DNA of 64,000 nt from Streptomyces sp. MUM 203J (GCF_022414595.1 NZ_JADWYO010000012.1:49390-113389), one strand, 5' to 3'. Counted from the first letter of the stretch, positions 33,497 to 43,344 are shown. Notes: generated by a model not told the origin, from the sequence alone. Numbers and translations are program-made.

Positions 33497-34300
33497 TCAG
33501 AGGCGGCGCCAGGTCCAGGTCGTCGCGGTCTCCAGCGGCTCGATGGGGGTGACCAGGCGGGGGGCGGTGTTGAGTCCGTCGGGCGGGCCCGACTGGGGCT
33601 CGACGCAGACGGCGGCCTCCTGTTCGTCGTACACCACGACCCAGCGCTCGGGGCTGGCGACCTTCAGCGCCAGACGTCCGGGCCAGGTGAGGGTGACATC
33701 GACGCCGTCGGGCATGCCGAAGCAGTCGTCCCAGGGGCCCGGCTCCGGGTCGATACGCCGTCCGGTGGGCAGGTGGTCGTCGCCGCGCTCCTCCTGCCAG
33801 GCGGGGGAGAAGTCGAGCAGGGCCGAGGTGGCGGGGTCGCCGTCGAGCGTCCGGTTGAACCAGGGGTGCCATCCCGCCTGCGCCGGGAAGGAGTCCCCGT
33901 AGGTCTCGACGCCCATCCGCAGCGTCAGCGAGTCCTCGGTCAGTTCGACGAGCTGCGTGACCCTGCCGGGGTACGGCCAGGGCTCGCCCAGCTCGTAGGT
34001 GAACGCCGCGTCCGCCTTGTCGGCGCGCGCGACGCGCCATGCGGTGTCCCGCCCGGTGCCGTGCATCGCGTGGGGCGGCGCATTGAGCGGCAGCCGGTGC
34101 CGGACGGCCCCGTCCAGAAACGTGCCGCCCCCGGTGCGCCCGCACCAGGGAACCATCGGGAAGCACCCGTACGGCTCCCCCTGCCTCAGCAGCTCGGTGC
34201 CGCCGATCCGAAGACTGCCGATCCGGCACCCGTTCCCCGGTGTGACGGCCAACTCCACGTCCCCGGCGGCCAGCCGGATCTCCTCCGCACGCATCTTCAC
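33497..34300 (-). CDS. Aldose 1-epimerase family protein
   Basis: 267-aa galactose-mutarotase-fold protein. Conserved blocks are VTPGNGCRIGSLRIGGTELL, PYGCFPMVPWCGR (sugar-pocket Arg), MHGTGRDTAWRV with the catalytic His, GWHPWFNRT with the second His, and VCVEPQSGPPDG with the catalytic Glu. It probably interconverts alpha and beta anomers of a hexose or hexose phosphate in the cytoplasm. The start may be the GTG at 34300 or an ATG two codons later. Its place just upstream of pyrE, same strand, suggests shared transcription. Confidence 0.9.
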   Translation of the reverse strand: MKMRAEEIRLAAGDVELAVTPGNGCRIGSLRIGGTELLRQGEPYGCFPMVPWCGRTGGGTFLDGAVRHRLPLNAPPHAMHGTGRDTAWRVARADKADAAFTYELGEPWPYPGRVTQLVELTEDSLTLRMGVETYGDSFPAQAGWHPWFNRTLDGDPATSALLDFSPAWQEERGDDHLPTGRRIDPEPGPWDDCFGMPDGVDVTLTWPGRLALKVASPERWVVVYDEQEAAVCVEPQSGPPDGLNTAPRLVTPIEPLETATTWTWRRL

Positions 34301-34373
34301 AACGCCCGACCCTACTTGCCGCCGGGGCAGGAGGGAGACGACTCGGGGCCCATGGGCCTACGGGGTGGGGGGA

Positions 34374-35195
34374 CTACCTGCGGCGGCGCAGGGCTCGCCC
34401 CACGACCACCGCCGAGGCGATGGCCAGGGCCGCCGGGGCGAGCCAGCGGAGGGGGTTGGCGGAGCCGGCTGCCGCGGGGCCCGGGACGGGGGCGTAACGC
34501 CCCCGGGGCGGGGCGTGGTCGACCTCCTCGGCGCTGCGGCCGATCATGGTGCGGCGGGCGTGGGCGGCCTCGGCGGGAGGCTCGGCGGAGAGGGTGTCGT
34601 CCGGGGGGAAGCCGTCGACAGCGAACGGGTCGGGGGAGCCGGGCGGGGCGGGGGTGCCGATTTCGCCCGCGGCGGGCTCGCCCACGGCGTCCTCCGCCTC
34701 GGTCCGCGTGACGGCGCCTTCGTCGACCTCGTCCGGCTGCTCCTCGGGCTCCGGCCGGGGGGCCGCCGTCGCCTCCTCCGCGAGGGACTCGCTGAAACGG
34801 TCCAGCAGGCGGTGCGCCGCCGCGGCGGCCGCGTCGTCCGGGATGTCCGCGAGCCGCCCGTCCGCGGTCACCGCGCCGCTGAACGCGAGGGTCGTACCGC
34901 CCTCGGCGGGTTCGAGCCGCACGGTGAGCGCGAGCTTGGCCCCGCCCGTGCCCCGGGCCTCCGTGCCCTCGCCCTCCACCGCGTACGCCCCGTCGCCCCG
35001 GGCCTCCACCCGCAGCGCGCCGCGGTACGTGATGGTGTGCCCCCCGACCCGCACCTTGAGGCGGCCCGACAGCGGCTCGGCCGACGCCTCGGCGTCCTGC
35101 TGGAGCCCGGGGACGCAGGGGGCGACGCGGGCGGGGTCGGCGAGCAGATCGCGGAGGGTCTGGACGGGCACCGGAACGAACACCTCATGCTCCAT
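34374..35195 (-). CDS. CoxG/SRPBCC-type protein with C-terminal membrane anchor
   Basis: 273 aa. Residues 1-145 form an SRPBCC/CoxG-like lipid-binding fold (MEHEVFVPVPVQTLRDLLADPARVAPCVPG is the family's opening; GTGGAKLALTVRLEP and LAFSGAVTADGRLADIP follow). After an acidic, disordered linker of about 90 residues, residues 248-268 are a transmembrane helix (WLAPAALAIASAVVVGRAL) with an Arg-rich end. It is thus a tail-anchored protein facing the cytoplasm. CoxG helps CO dehydrogenase maturation or membrane attachment in other bacteria, but no cox genes lie here, so the role is open. Confidence 0.83.
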   Translation of the reverse strand: MEHEVFVPVPVQTLRDLLADPARVAPCVPGLQQDAEASAEPLSGRLKVRVGGHTITYRGALRVEARGDGAYAVEGEGTEARGTGGAKLALTVRLEPAEGGTTLAFSGAVTADGRLADIPDDAAAAAAHRLLDRFSESLAEEATAAPRPEPEEQPDEVDEGAVTRTEAEDAVGEPAAGEIGTPAPPGSPDPFAVDGFPPDDTLSAEPPAEAAHARRTMIGRSAEEVDHAPPRGRYAPVPGPAAAGSANPLRWLAPAALAIASAVVVGRALRRRR

Positions 35196-35281
35196 GGAAG
35201 TCGAGCCTACTCACCTACGGCCCTCCCGTCCCCGTTCCGCGCGGGCCCGCCCCGATCCGTCCCCGAAGGGCAGGCCGCGCC

Positions 35282-37057
35282 TCACCCCCCGTACCGCGGG
35301 TGGACCAGTGTGGACGGCGGCAGCCCGGCGAGCCGCGACCGTTCGGCGCGCCGGGCGCCCGCCCGCAGCGCGGCGGCCGTCGGTACCCCCTGACCCGGCG
35401 CGTCGACGGACAGCCCCAGCACCGGCGGCGCACCGGAGGCCCGGGCCGCCAGGATCAGGCCCCAGTCGTGCGGGGCGCGCCCGGCGGGTCCCGCCGGGCC
35501 GCCCGCCGAGCGGTCGGGGCCGCCCGCGAAACCGGTGGGCGATCCGGTCACCCCGTACGGGCGCGCCGTGTACCCCGCCGCCCGCAGGGTCGCCTCGACG
35601 GTCCAGTACGTGCGCGGGCTCGCCCGCAGCGGGCCCGCGTGGACGGCGAGCCGCCCGCCGGGGGCGAGGCCCCGCGCGGCCAGGCCGTAGAACTCCTCCG
35701 AGTACAGCTTGGTGCTGGCGGTGATCCCGGGGTTCGGCAGATCGGAGATCACCACGTCGTACGGCGCCGAGGCGCCGCGCGGGAACGCGCTCCGCAGCCA
35801 CCGGAACGCGTCGGCATGGACGACGTGGACGCGCGGGTCCCTGTACGCGTGCCCGTTGAGCCGGGCCAGAGCGGGGTCGGCACGGGCGAGCCGCACGACT
35901 CCGGGGTCGACCTCCACGACGGTCACCGACTCCACGTCCGCGTACCGCAGCACCTCGCGCGCCGCGAGCCCGTCGCCGCCGCCCAGGATGAGCACACGTG
36001 CGTGCGGACCGCGCATCGCGGGGTGGACGAGCGCCTGGTGGTAGCGGTGCTCGTCATGGCCGCTGATGCGCAGCCGCCCGTCGAGGAACAGGTCGGGAGG
36101 GCCTTCGGCGGGGCCGGTGAGGACGATCTCCTGGAAGGACGTCTGTACGGCGACCCGCACATCGTCTCCGTACACGGCCCGGCGGGCGGCGCGCTCGAAG
36201 TCGTCGACGAGGGCGGTGGCGGTGGCCAGCACCCCCAGCACGGCCGCGTTCACGACAAGGACCAGCAGCCGCTGCCGGCCCGACAGATCGCGCCCGAACA
36301 ACCACAGAACCAGTGTGGCCCCCGCCGCCACGTTCACGGCGCCGGTGAGCAGCGCGCTGGTGAGCTGCCCCAGCCAGGGCAGCAGCAGGAACGGAAACGC
36401 GAGCCCGCCGACGAGCGCGCCCACATAGTCGGCGGCGAACAGATCCGCGACCGTGCCTCCCGCATCCTGCTCCGCGCTGTGCTCGGCGCACCCGTCCATG
36501 GCCGCCCGGTCGGAAGCTGCCCGGCCCGGGGCCCGAGCCGCCTCCGGCTCCTCCACCGCGCCGCTCGACACCCGCTGGATCAGGGTCATCAGCAGCGGTA
36601 TCTCCGCGCCGATCAGCACCCCCACGCCCAGGGAGAACGCGACCAGCGCGTAGCGCGCGCCACCCAGCCAGGCGAAGCAGGCGTACAGGGCGAGGGCCGA
36701 GCAGCCGCCGAGGAGCGCCAGCAGGGCCTCCAGCAGGCCGAAGCCGACAGCGGCCCGGCAGCGCAGCCGTTTGGCGAGCAGCGACCCGACACCCATCGCG
36801 AAGACCATCACGGACAGCACGACGGACGCCTGGGTGACCGAGTCCCCGATCAGATACGAGGCGAGGGCGACCAGTTCCAGCTCGTAGACCAGCCCGCAGG
36901 CGGCACAGACGAAGACGGTCGCGAGCACCAGGAAGCGGCCCGCCCGGGGTCCCACACGGGGGCCTGCCCAGGGTCCCGGGAAAGGTCCCCGCGGTTCCTT
37001 CCGCGGGGGCGGTGCCGCGGCGGGCCCGGGGTCGGCGGTGGCGGGCGCGTCCAGCAT
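35282..37057 (-). CDS. Polyamine aminopropyltransferase (spermidine synthase-like) with N-terminal membrane domain
   Basis: 591 aa. Residues 40-290 hold about seven transmembrane helices. Residues 300-540 form a spermidine-synthase domain with [38 protein letters not shown] (aminopropyl donor-binding motif), [13 protein letters not shown] and [10 protein letters not shown]. In this fusion family the enzyme domain is cytoplasmic and membrane-tethered. An unusual Ala/Glu/Arg-rich stretch of about 40 residues (about 165-205, in the loop before [14 protein letters not shown]) looks like an insertion. The start is the ATG at 37057. Substrates may be putrescine and decarboxylated SAM, but related proteins use other amines. 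Confidence 0.9.
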   Translation of the reverse strand: MLDAPATADPGPAAAPPPRKEPRGPFPGPWAGPRVGPRAGRFLVLATVFVCAACGLVYELELVALASYLIGDSVTQASVVLSVMVFAMGVGSLLAKRLRCRAAVGFGLLEALLALLGGCSALALYACFAWLGGARYALVAFSLGVGVLIGAEIPLLMTLIQRVSSGAVEEPEAARAPGRAASDRAAMDGCAEHSAEQDAGGTVADLFAADYVGALVGGLAFPFLLLPWLGQLTSALLTGAVNVAAGATLVLWLFGRDLSGRQRLLVLVVNAAVLGVLATATALVDDFERAARRAVYGDDVRVAVQTSFQEIVLTGPAEGPPDLFLDGRLRISGHDEHRYHQALVHPAMRGPHARVLILGGGDGLAAREVLRYADVESVTVVEVDPGVVRLARADPALARLNGHAYRDPRVHVVHADAFRWLRSAFPRGASAPYDVVISDLPNPGITASTKLYSEEFYGLAARGLAPGGRLAVHAGPLRASPRTYWTVEATLRAAGYTARPYGVTGSPTGFAGGPDRSAGGPAGPAGRAPHDWGLILAARASGAPPVLGLSVDAPGQGVPTAAALRAGARRAERSRLAGLPPSTLVHPRYGG

Positions 37058-37082
37058 GCGCTAACGCTACGGCCCGCTCCAC

Positions 37083-37685
37083 TCACCCCTTGTCACCCAC
37101 ACGAGTGCTGCTGCGGTGGGCACGCCGGGGGTGCGGCCGGGCCTGGAGGCGGGCCTGCGCCTGGGGCGAGGCCTGCTGCTGGGCGAGGAAGCCGACGCTG
37201 GTCCGGGTGACGACGAGCTGGCCCTCCTGCGGGTACGCGTGCCAGGTGCGCCATCGCACCCGCCCCTCGTGGCGCTGCGCCAGCATCGCCGTGAAGGCGT
37301 GCGGCGACCCGGGGAACGTCCCTGCCAGCCCGTGCGGATGGTCCGCGACCAGGGCCAGCAGCTCCTGCGCGCGGCCCGCGAAGGAGCCCTGCGAGAGGTT
37401 CTCGACACGGGCGGCGAACTCGTATTCCCATCCGCCGATCCGCTTCGCCACCCCCAGCGGGAGCGGCGTGCTGCTGCCGGGCATACAGGCCACGGTTTCC
37501 GAGCAGCTTCCCCGGTCCTCGTCCAGGAGGACCTGATGGGACGCGCCGAGCAGTCTCAACTGCAGGCGAGCGCCGCACAGTTCCAGGTCGAGCACGGCGA
37601 GCGCGGGCAGTGGCTCGCGCCCCAGCGCCCAGGCCAGGTCGGCAGCGCGCGTGTCGGTGTACTCGGTCTCGATAGTCGTGAGCAT
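37083..37685 (-). CDS. DUF2617 protein
   Basis: 200-aa actinobacterial protein of the DUF2617 family, probably cytosolic. Typical segments are YTDTRAADLAWALGREPLPAL, LRLLGASHQVLLD, RIGGWEYEFAARVENLSQGSFAGRAQELLALVADHPHGLAG (in separate conserved blocks), FTAMLAQRHEGRVRWRTWHAYPQEGQLVVTRT. It sits 25 bases upstream of the polyamine synthase gene on the same strand, and the pair is conserved in streptomycetes as I remember it. A Gln/Arg-rich C-terminal tail is likely disordered. No biochemical function is known to me. Confidence 0.88.
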   Translation of the reverse strand: MLTTIETEYTDTRAADLAWALGREPLPALAVLDLELCGARLQLRLLGASHQVLLDEDRGSCSETVACMPGSSTPLPLGVAKRIGGWEYEFAARVENLSQGSFAGRAQELLALVADHPHGLAGTFPGSPHAFTAMLAQRHEGRVRWRTWHAYPQEGQLVVTRTSVGFLAQQQASPQAQARLQARPHPRRAHRSSTRVGDKG

Positions 37686-38008
37686 GAGTCAGCTCCGCAA
37701 GCACGGTGAGAGAAGGCAGGTGGACCGGGCGTCGTCCCGGGCGGTGCGCCGGGAGATGTTCCGGGGAACTCGGGGTGCCGGCTCGGGGTCCACACGAGGC
37801 CGGGGCTCGACGTTCTCGACAGCGAGGGAATCACGAACCGCGGGAGGCTCAAAGCGTCTTTACCCAACTTTGCGCGGTTTACCTACCTACGGGGGCACGG
37901 CGGTTCAACTGTTCACCGTATTCCACATGAAAGAGCGCACAAACGGTCAACAGAGGCACGCCCGGCGGGAGTTTCCTCCCACCGGGCGCCCCGGACCGGC
38001 AGAGCAGC
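37686..38008. other. Intergenic region with promoter-like and terminator sequences
   Basis: 323 bases between the DUF2617 start and the end of the small Gly-rich gene, all on the minus strand. It contains a terminator at 37959-37988 for the Gly-rich gene. A less GC-rich patch around 37850-37935 (aaagcgtctttacccaactttg, tgttcaccgtattccacatgaa, in separate pieces) probably holds the promoter for DUF2617 and the polyamine synthase. No coding frame is convincing. Confidence 0.45.
37959..37988 (-). terminator. Terminator after the small Gly/Cys-rich gene
   Basis: A 13-base-arm stem with one mismatch (CGCCCGGCGGGAG / CTCCCACCGGGCG) and loop TTTC, 20 bases after the stop of the 38009-38218 gene. 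Confidence 0.75.
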
Positions 38009-38218
38009 TCAGCCCCCGCCCCCGCCTCCGCCCCCGCCTCCGCCCCCGCAGCCGCCGCCACCCCCGCCGCAGGACGAGCCGCCGCCCCCGCAGCCGCCGC
38101 CCCCGCCGGGCCGCCCTCCGGACGAGCCGCTTCCCCCACCGCCACCGGATCCCATGGCGACAAGGCCCACAATCACCGCCAGCACCACCACACCGGCGAC
38201 GAACAGCAACGGTTCCAT
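38009..38218 (-). CDS. Small membrane protein with Gly-rich, Cys-studded tail
   Basis: 69 aa. Residues 3-21 are one transmembrane helix (LLFVAGVVVLAVIVGLVAM). The rest is almost pure glycine with four cysteines at intervals and a closing run of 12 Gly. A very good ribosome-binding site (AAGGAGATCGCC) precedes the ATG at 38218, arguing that this odd protein is really made. The gene 77 bases upstream encodes a protein of the same plan with a Ser/Cys tail. Gly/Cys tails of this kind also end TIGR04222-type membrane proteins in streptomycetes, from memory. Function unknown. Confidence 0.7.
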   Translation of the reverse strand: MEPLLFVAGVVVLAVIVGLVAMGSGGGGGSGSSGGRPGGGGGCGGGGSSCGGGGGGCGGGGGGGGGGGG

Positions 38219-38294
38219 GGCGATCTCCTTCCCCCGAAGGTGCGTTGTGGAGGCGCATGCCCCCGTTCGAGCCTGCCAAGCCGTACAGCGGGCT

Positions 38295-38699
38295 TCAGCT
38301 CGACGAGCCGCACGACGACCCGCCCCCGCAGGAGCTGGACGACGAGGAGGAGCAGGAGGACGAGGACGAGGAACAGGACGACGCCCCGCAGCCCGCGCCC
38401 GCCCCGCCGCAGCCGCTCCCGCCGCCGTGGTGCGGCGAACCCGCCCACCAGCCGCCGGACGCCGTCCGGCGGCTCCGTCCCCGGATGCCCGGTGCGCGGA
38501 CCGGGGCCCGCCGTCCTCCCCGTACGACCGCCCAGACGATCGTGCCCACCACGAGGACGAACACCAGGAGGAACACCACAGGGAACACGACGAACAGCGT
38601 GTCGACCAGCCACGGGACCCCGTCCACACCCCCGCCGCTCTCCGCGACCACCTCGCCGTTCTCGTCGACCCACGTGCCGTCGCGCAGCTCCCACCCCAT
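38295..38699 (-). CDS. Membrane protein with Ser/Cys-rich C-terminal tail
   Basis: 134 aa. The N-terminus is acidic (MGWELRDGTWVDENGEVV, a WDG-like signature). Residues 33-58 form a long transmembrane helix (TLFVVFPVVFLLVFVLVVGTIV). After a basic and Gly-rich linker the last 35 residues are Ser, Gly and regularly spaced Cys, including CSSSSSSCSSSSSSSCGGG. The ATG at 38699 follows a GGTGGGGGAC purine stretch. It is probably co-transcribed with the Gly/Cys-tail gene downstream. The matching design suggests that the two tails interact or bind the same metal or cofactor. No family recognised. Confidence 0.65.
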   Translation of the reverse strand: MGWELRDGTWVDENGEVVAESGGGVDGVPWLVDTLFVVFPVVFLLVFVLVVGTIVWAVVRGGRRAPVRAPGIRGRSRRTASGGWWAGSPHHGGGSGCGGAGAGCGASSCSSSSSSCSSSSSSSCGGGSSCGSSS

Positions 38700-38868
38700 G
38701 TCCCCCACCCCTCTCTCGTACGTGCCTGCGAAGGGCATCCCCCCACCCCGCCCCGGCCAAAGCGCACTTGAGCAACTCCAGAGGTTCGCCCCGCCGCGCC
38801 GGGAGGCCCTGACACGCCCCCGCCCGGCACCCTTGAGGTACCGCCCCGTTCGCCCCAGGATGGCGCCC

Positions 38869-40047
<1,179 letters not shown>

Positions 40048-40163
40048 ACGCCGGGCGGCGTGACCGGCCAAGGACATACGACGCCGGAGCTCACCCGTTG
40101 TCCGGGCTCCTCGCCGGTGCCGGTCTCCCCGGCGCCGGCGGCTCCGGGCGATGCCGTCGTCGG

Positions 40164-42284
40164 TCAGCGGCGCCGTTTGCGGCCGCTTCTGCCGGCGGGA
40201 CGCGACCGCTTGTGGGCGCGGCCGGGACGGGCGGCGGGTGCGCGCAGCACTTCGGCGGCCAACCGCCCGAGCTCCTCCATACCGGCCCGGTCGGGGTGCT
40301 CGGAGTCCAGCACGGCGGCGATCGCGTCCCTGATCTCCGGGCCCTGGGCGCGCAGCGCCTCCTCGGCGCCGCCCGAGCCGCCCGCCAGCTCCACGAGCTG
40401 GAGCAGGTTCTCGGCGAGCACCAGAAGATGCTCGGTGTCGGTCATGTCTTCCGGAGACAGCAGCTCGTGCTGTGCCAGCGTGTTCAGTGCCAGCGGCGCG
40501 AGCTGGGGATCGCGGCGCAGCATGCGCAGCAGCCGCTCACCCTCGCCGTCCGGCAGCGCCGCCGACAGTACGCCGAGCATCGCCTGCGCACGCGTGCGGA
40601 AAGCCATGACTCTTACCGCGTCGGTCAGTTGCCGCAGTGCCGCCTCTCGCTCGCCGCGCGCCGCGATCCAGCCGGCCAACTCCGCCTGGGCGGCGTCCGG
40701 CGGGTATTCCTCGGCCAGCACGCCCAGCAGCCCGGCCGCCGACGCCTGGGCCAGTTCACCGATCAGGGGTGCGTCGCGGCCGACGGCCAGCAGCCGCTGC
40801 CGTACCGCCCGGGTGCCGAGTTCGGTGAGCCGGATGAGCTCGACCGGCCCGCCGGTCAGCTCCTCCCGCCGCCGGTCGGCCCGCTCCCGCGCCATCGGGT
40901 CCGGTGTCGCCCCTGCGACGCCCAGCAGTTCCGCAAGCTCCGGCGGCATGCCAGCGGGCAGCTCAGGTCCGGCGTCGGCAAGGTCGACATCGAGGAACAC
41001 CGGGTCGGCCATCCCACGCTTACGCTCGATCGCGCCCATGCCGTCCAGCAGGTCGAACACCGTGCGCAGGTCCCGGTCGGCGTGCTCGAACCACGTCCGG
41101 TGCCGGAGATCCGACCCGCCGTCGAGCTGGAAGGAGGTCCGATAGACCAGACGCACCGTGTCGCGCAGCCGTGGCCAGGGCATCGGGTACGGAAGGCTGT
41201 AGAGCGTGTTCAGCACGTCTCCCAGCACGTCCTCGTAGACGTCGAAGAGCATCGACTCGACGTGCCAGCCGCTACGCGCCCCGAGCAGGGGCTGCCTCAG
41301 TTCGAAGCACGCGTCGAAGGCGCACAGCCACAACTGGAGTGGGTCGGCCAGTACCGGCCGGGCCTTGGCCACCGCGTACAGCCGTCCTTTGACCACCCGG
41401 ACCAGCCGCGCCTTCTTCGCCCACTCCACCAGCAGCCCCAGCCGCGGCAGGTCGGCCGAGGAGCGCACCCCGTCGGTCCTGTCCCCGGTGCCGAGTGCGT
41501 CCACCAGCTCTCGGGCATCGGCCATCCGCAGCCGTCCCGTCGCCGTCACGGGGCGGCCGTCCTGTCCCGCCCACGCGGTGAGTCCGCGCAACTGCTCCAC
41601 CGTCTTCGACGCCTCTGCCCGCCGGCGCAGCTCGTCGTCCGCGGGCAGTGCGACGGGCAGCTGCGGCTCAGCGCGCTCCGAGCCGGAGGCCGCGCGGCCG
41701 GTCAGCCGCTGTTCCATGATTGCGCCGAGTACCTGCTCGTCATAAGCGGCCTCTCCACGCCGCGCCCGGTCCGCGAAGCGCTGCAGCGCAGCCCCGTCCC
41801 GGATGTCCACTCCCTGCTCGGCGGCCGTCATCGTCCAGAACTTCGCCAGACCCCAACGAGTGCGATCAGCCATCGCCGCCGGGTACTGCTCCGCGACCTT
41901 GTCGACCGCGGCGAGGGACTCCTGAAGCGAAGGGCCACGCGGGTCCGCCAACCGCTCGGTGTGCAGATAACGCAGCAGCGTGCGCAGGGTGCCCGGGGCG
42001 TCGACGCGTTCCTCCTCGGGGATCTCGGTGACGTTCCGGGGGATCCAGGAGAGCAGTACCTCCTCCACGTGGCGCTGCTCCCACAGCCCCAGTCGGCCAT
42101 CGGCCGTCTCCCGGTGCCGGTAGCCCAGTACCGCCTCGGCCGTGAACCCGTCCATCGGCAGCCCCTGGTCCCCGGCCCACCGGAACAGCCGATCGACCAG
42201 CAGCCCACTCGCGGCCTCGAACTCCTCCTCGGCCTCGGGCTCGAACCTCATCCGCACGTCACTCGTCCCGCCTGTCCGCAGCAC
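40164..42284 (-). CDS. Large hypothetical protein of unknown family
   Basis: 706 aa, mostly helical, no signal peptide or membrane helix, with a highly basic end (AHKRSRPAGRSGRKRRR) suited to nucleic-acid contact or nuclear-type localisation signals in appearance only. Blocks such as FEPEAEEEFEAASGLLVDRLF, LGLLVEWAKKARLVRVVKGRLYAV (winged-helix-like) and RLTELGTRAVRQRLLAVG (also HTH-like) recur. Codon choice is a little looser than in neighbours. The start may be the GTG at 42284 or an ATG at 42251; neither has a good ribosome-binding site. It lies downstream of a toxin-antitoxin pair in the suspected inserted segment. I do not recognise the family. Confidence 0.75.
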   Translation of the reverse strand: MLRTGGTSDVRMRFEPEAEEEFEAASGLLVDRLFRWAGDQGLPMDGFTAEAVLGYRHRETADGRLGLWEQRHVEEVLLSWIPRNVTEIPEEERVDAPGTLRTLLRYLHTERLADPRGPSLQESLAAVDKVAEQYPAAMADRTRWGLAKFWTMTAAEQGVDIRDGAALQRFADRARRGEAAYDEQVLGAIMEQRLTGRAASGSERAEPQLPVALPADDELRRRAEASKTVEQLRGLTAWAGQDGRPVTATGRLRMADARELVDALGTGDRTDGVRSSADLPRLGLLVEWAKKARLVRVVKGRLYAVAKARPVLADPLQLWLCAFDACFELRQPLLGARSGWHVESMLFDVYEDVLGDVLNTLYSLPYPMPWPRLRDTVRLVYRTSFQLDGGSDLRHRTWFEHADRDLRTVFDLLDGMGAIERKRGMADPVFLDVDLADAGPELPAGMPPELAELLGVAGATPDPMARERADRRREELTGGPVELIRLTELGTRAVRQRLLAVGRDAPLIGELAQASAAGLLGVLAEEYPPDAAQAELAGWIAARGEREAALRQLTDAVRVMAFRTRAQAMLGVLSAALPDGEGERLLRMLRRDPQLAPLALNTLAQHELLSPEDMTDTEHLLVLAENLLQLVELAGGSGGAEEALRAQGPEIRDAIAAVLDSEHPDRAGMEELGRLAAEVLRAPAARPGRAHKRSRPAGRSGRKRRR

Positions 42285-42381
42285 TCCTCACGGTGGCACG
42301 CTACCGCCTGACCCTGTCGTCGGATCGGCCGAGGATGAACGGCCCGGGGGCCTCAGGGGGCCGGTTCCCTGGCCGCTGACG

Positions 42382-42732
42382 CTACTCCGTGTCCTTCGGG
42401 TGTCGCGGGGAGGCGTACACCAGGATCACGGTCGAGGTGTCCGTGCTGACCAGGTAGCGGACCCGGCCGCCGCTGGTGATCTCGTACTCCCACTGCTCCA
42501 GCTCGGAGCCCTTCCATTCCCGGGTGGCGTGCCTGCCTCGGAGCTGGTGCCGGCGGTTCCAGTTGGATCGCGACAGCGGGTCCGCACGAAGTGTCTCCAG
42601 ACAGCGATGCGCGTTCGGCAGCGCCACCCGGCAAAGCTCCTCCCACCCGTTCGCAGCCTCTGTTGTCCCGAAAATGACGTTCCAGCCACTCAGCGGAGGC
42701 ACACTGACCCGATCGCCTTTCTTCGGGCTCAC
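42382..42732 (-). CDS. Probable RelE/ParE-type toxin
   Basis: 116-aa basic protein. WNVIFGTTEAANGWEELCRV is an N-terminal strand-helix, CLETLRADPLSRSNWNRRHQLRG gives the middle, and WEYEITSGGRVRYLVSTDTSTVILVYASPRHP is the RelE-like strand pair with Arg, ending with the typical ASPRHP. Homologues would cleave ribosome-bound mRNA or poison gyrase. The GTG start overlaps the upstream antitoxin-like gene stop as GTGA, so the order is antitoxin then toxin, one unit. It is part of the 40-43.3 kb segment flanked by aminotransferase homology. Confidence 0.78.
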   Translation of the reverse strand: MSPKKGDRVSVPPLSGWNVIFGTTEAANGWEELCRVALPNAHRCLETLRADPLSRSNWNRRHQLRGRHATREWKGSELEQWEYEITSGGRVRYLVSTDTSTVILVYASPRHPKDTE

Positions 42733-43214
42733 TCGTGCACCTCTACGGGGCCGAGGTCGACGTCACCAAGCGGGCGGAGTGCTTCCCCGAGCTGGTCGGG
42801 GTCGGCGTTGATGCGGGCGGTCGCCCGCCACGAGACGATCGCTCGGTGCACAGCCTCCCTGGCGCCCAACTCGGCGGCGTCGGACAGCGCGTCCAGGAGC
42901 TCGACGGTGAATTCCCGGACTTCTTCGGTGTCCAGGTGGCGCACCCACGGGAACACCTCGGGCAGCGCGAGCAGAAGCGACTTGGCGCCGTCGTCCTGCT
43001 TCATCAGGGCAAGGAACAGCCGGGACGCGGTGGTCAGGTTCTCCTCGGTGCGCTCGGCGTGTATGGCCGTGGTCAGCACCATGTCGGGCGCGTCCCGGTG
43101 CGTGACACGCAGGCATCCCAGAGCGGCGGCCCTGGCGGCGACGGCCTTCGGGTTCCGCGACAGATCGGTGAACGAGACAGATTCCGATTCGAACGCCAGG
43201 TGCGCGATGCTCAT
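42729..43214 (-). CDS. Probable Phd/YefM-like antitoxin with extra C-terminal domain
   Basis: 161 aa. The first 55 residues (SVSFTDLSRNPKAVAARAAALGCLRVTHRDAPDMVLTTA, here in overlapping pieces) are a good Phd-type DNA-binding start: a SxxELxxNPxxV pattern, then a strand with RxxxPxxVL. The following 100 residues are helical and acidic (TEENLTTASRLFLALMKQDDG, VREFTVELLDALSDAAELG), longer than a classical Phd antitoxin. The direct repeat just upstream of the ATG at 43214 fits autoregulation. It is coupled to the toxin gene by GTGA. Confidence 0.75.
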   Translation of the reverse strand: MSIAHLAFESESVSFTDLSRNPKAVAARAAALGCLRVTHRDAPDMVLTTAIHAERTEENLTTASRLFLALMKQDDGAKSLLLALPEVFPWVRHLDTEEVREFTVELLDALSDAAELGAREAVHRAIVSWRATARINADPDQLGEALRPLGDVDLGPVEVHE

Positions 43215-43226
43215 ACTCAGACCGTA

Positions 43227-43245
43227 CTCTGATTGTGCTCTGATT
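43227..43245 (-). promoter_or_regulatory. Direct repeat upstream of the toxin-antitoxin pair
   Basis: CTCTGATT occurs at 43227-43234 and 43238-43245, with an 11-base period (one helical turn), 13-31 bases upstream of the antitoxin start. The region is AT-richer than its surroundings. It is a natural binding site for the antitoxin or the complex. Confidence 0.5.
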
Positions 43246-43344
43246 TCTATCGCGCAAGGTGGAATGGAAGCTGAAGGCCCCCACCCTTTCGGCCCGGCCA
43301 GGCCCGGCCCGGTACGAAGCCGGGACCAATAGGTGCGTGAACGC

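Noticed and set aside
35300..37210. 636-codon open frame opposite the polyamine synthase
   Set aside because: Clear motifs are on the minus strand only.
40098..42311. 737-codon open frame opposite the 706-aa protein
   Set aside because: The minus frame has better amino-acid composition and coherent helices; the plus frame is Arg/Gln/Pro/His-rich as expected of an antisense shadow.
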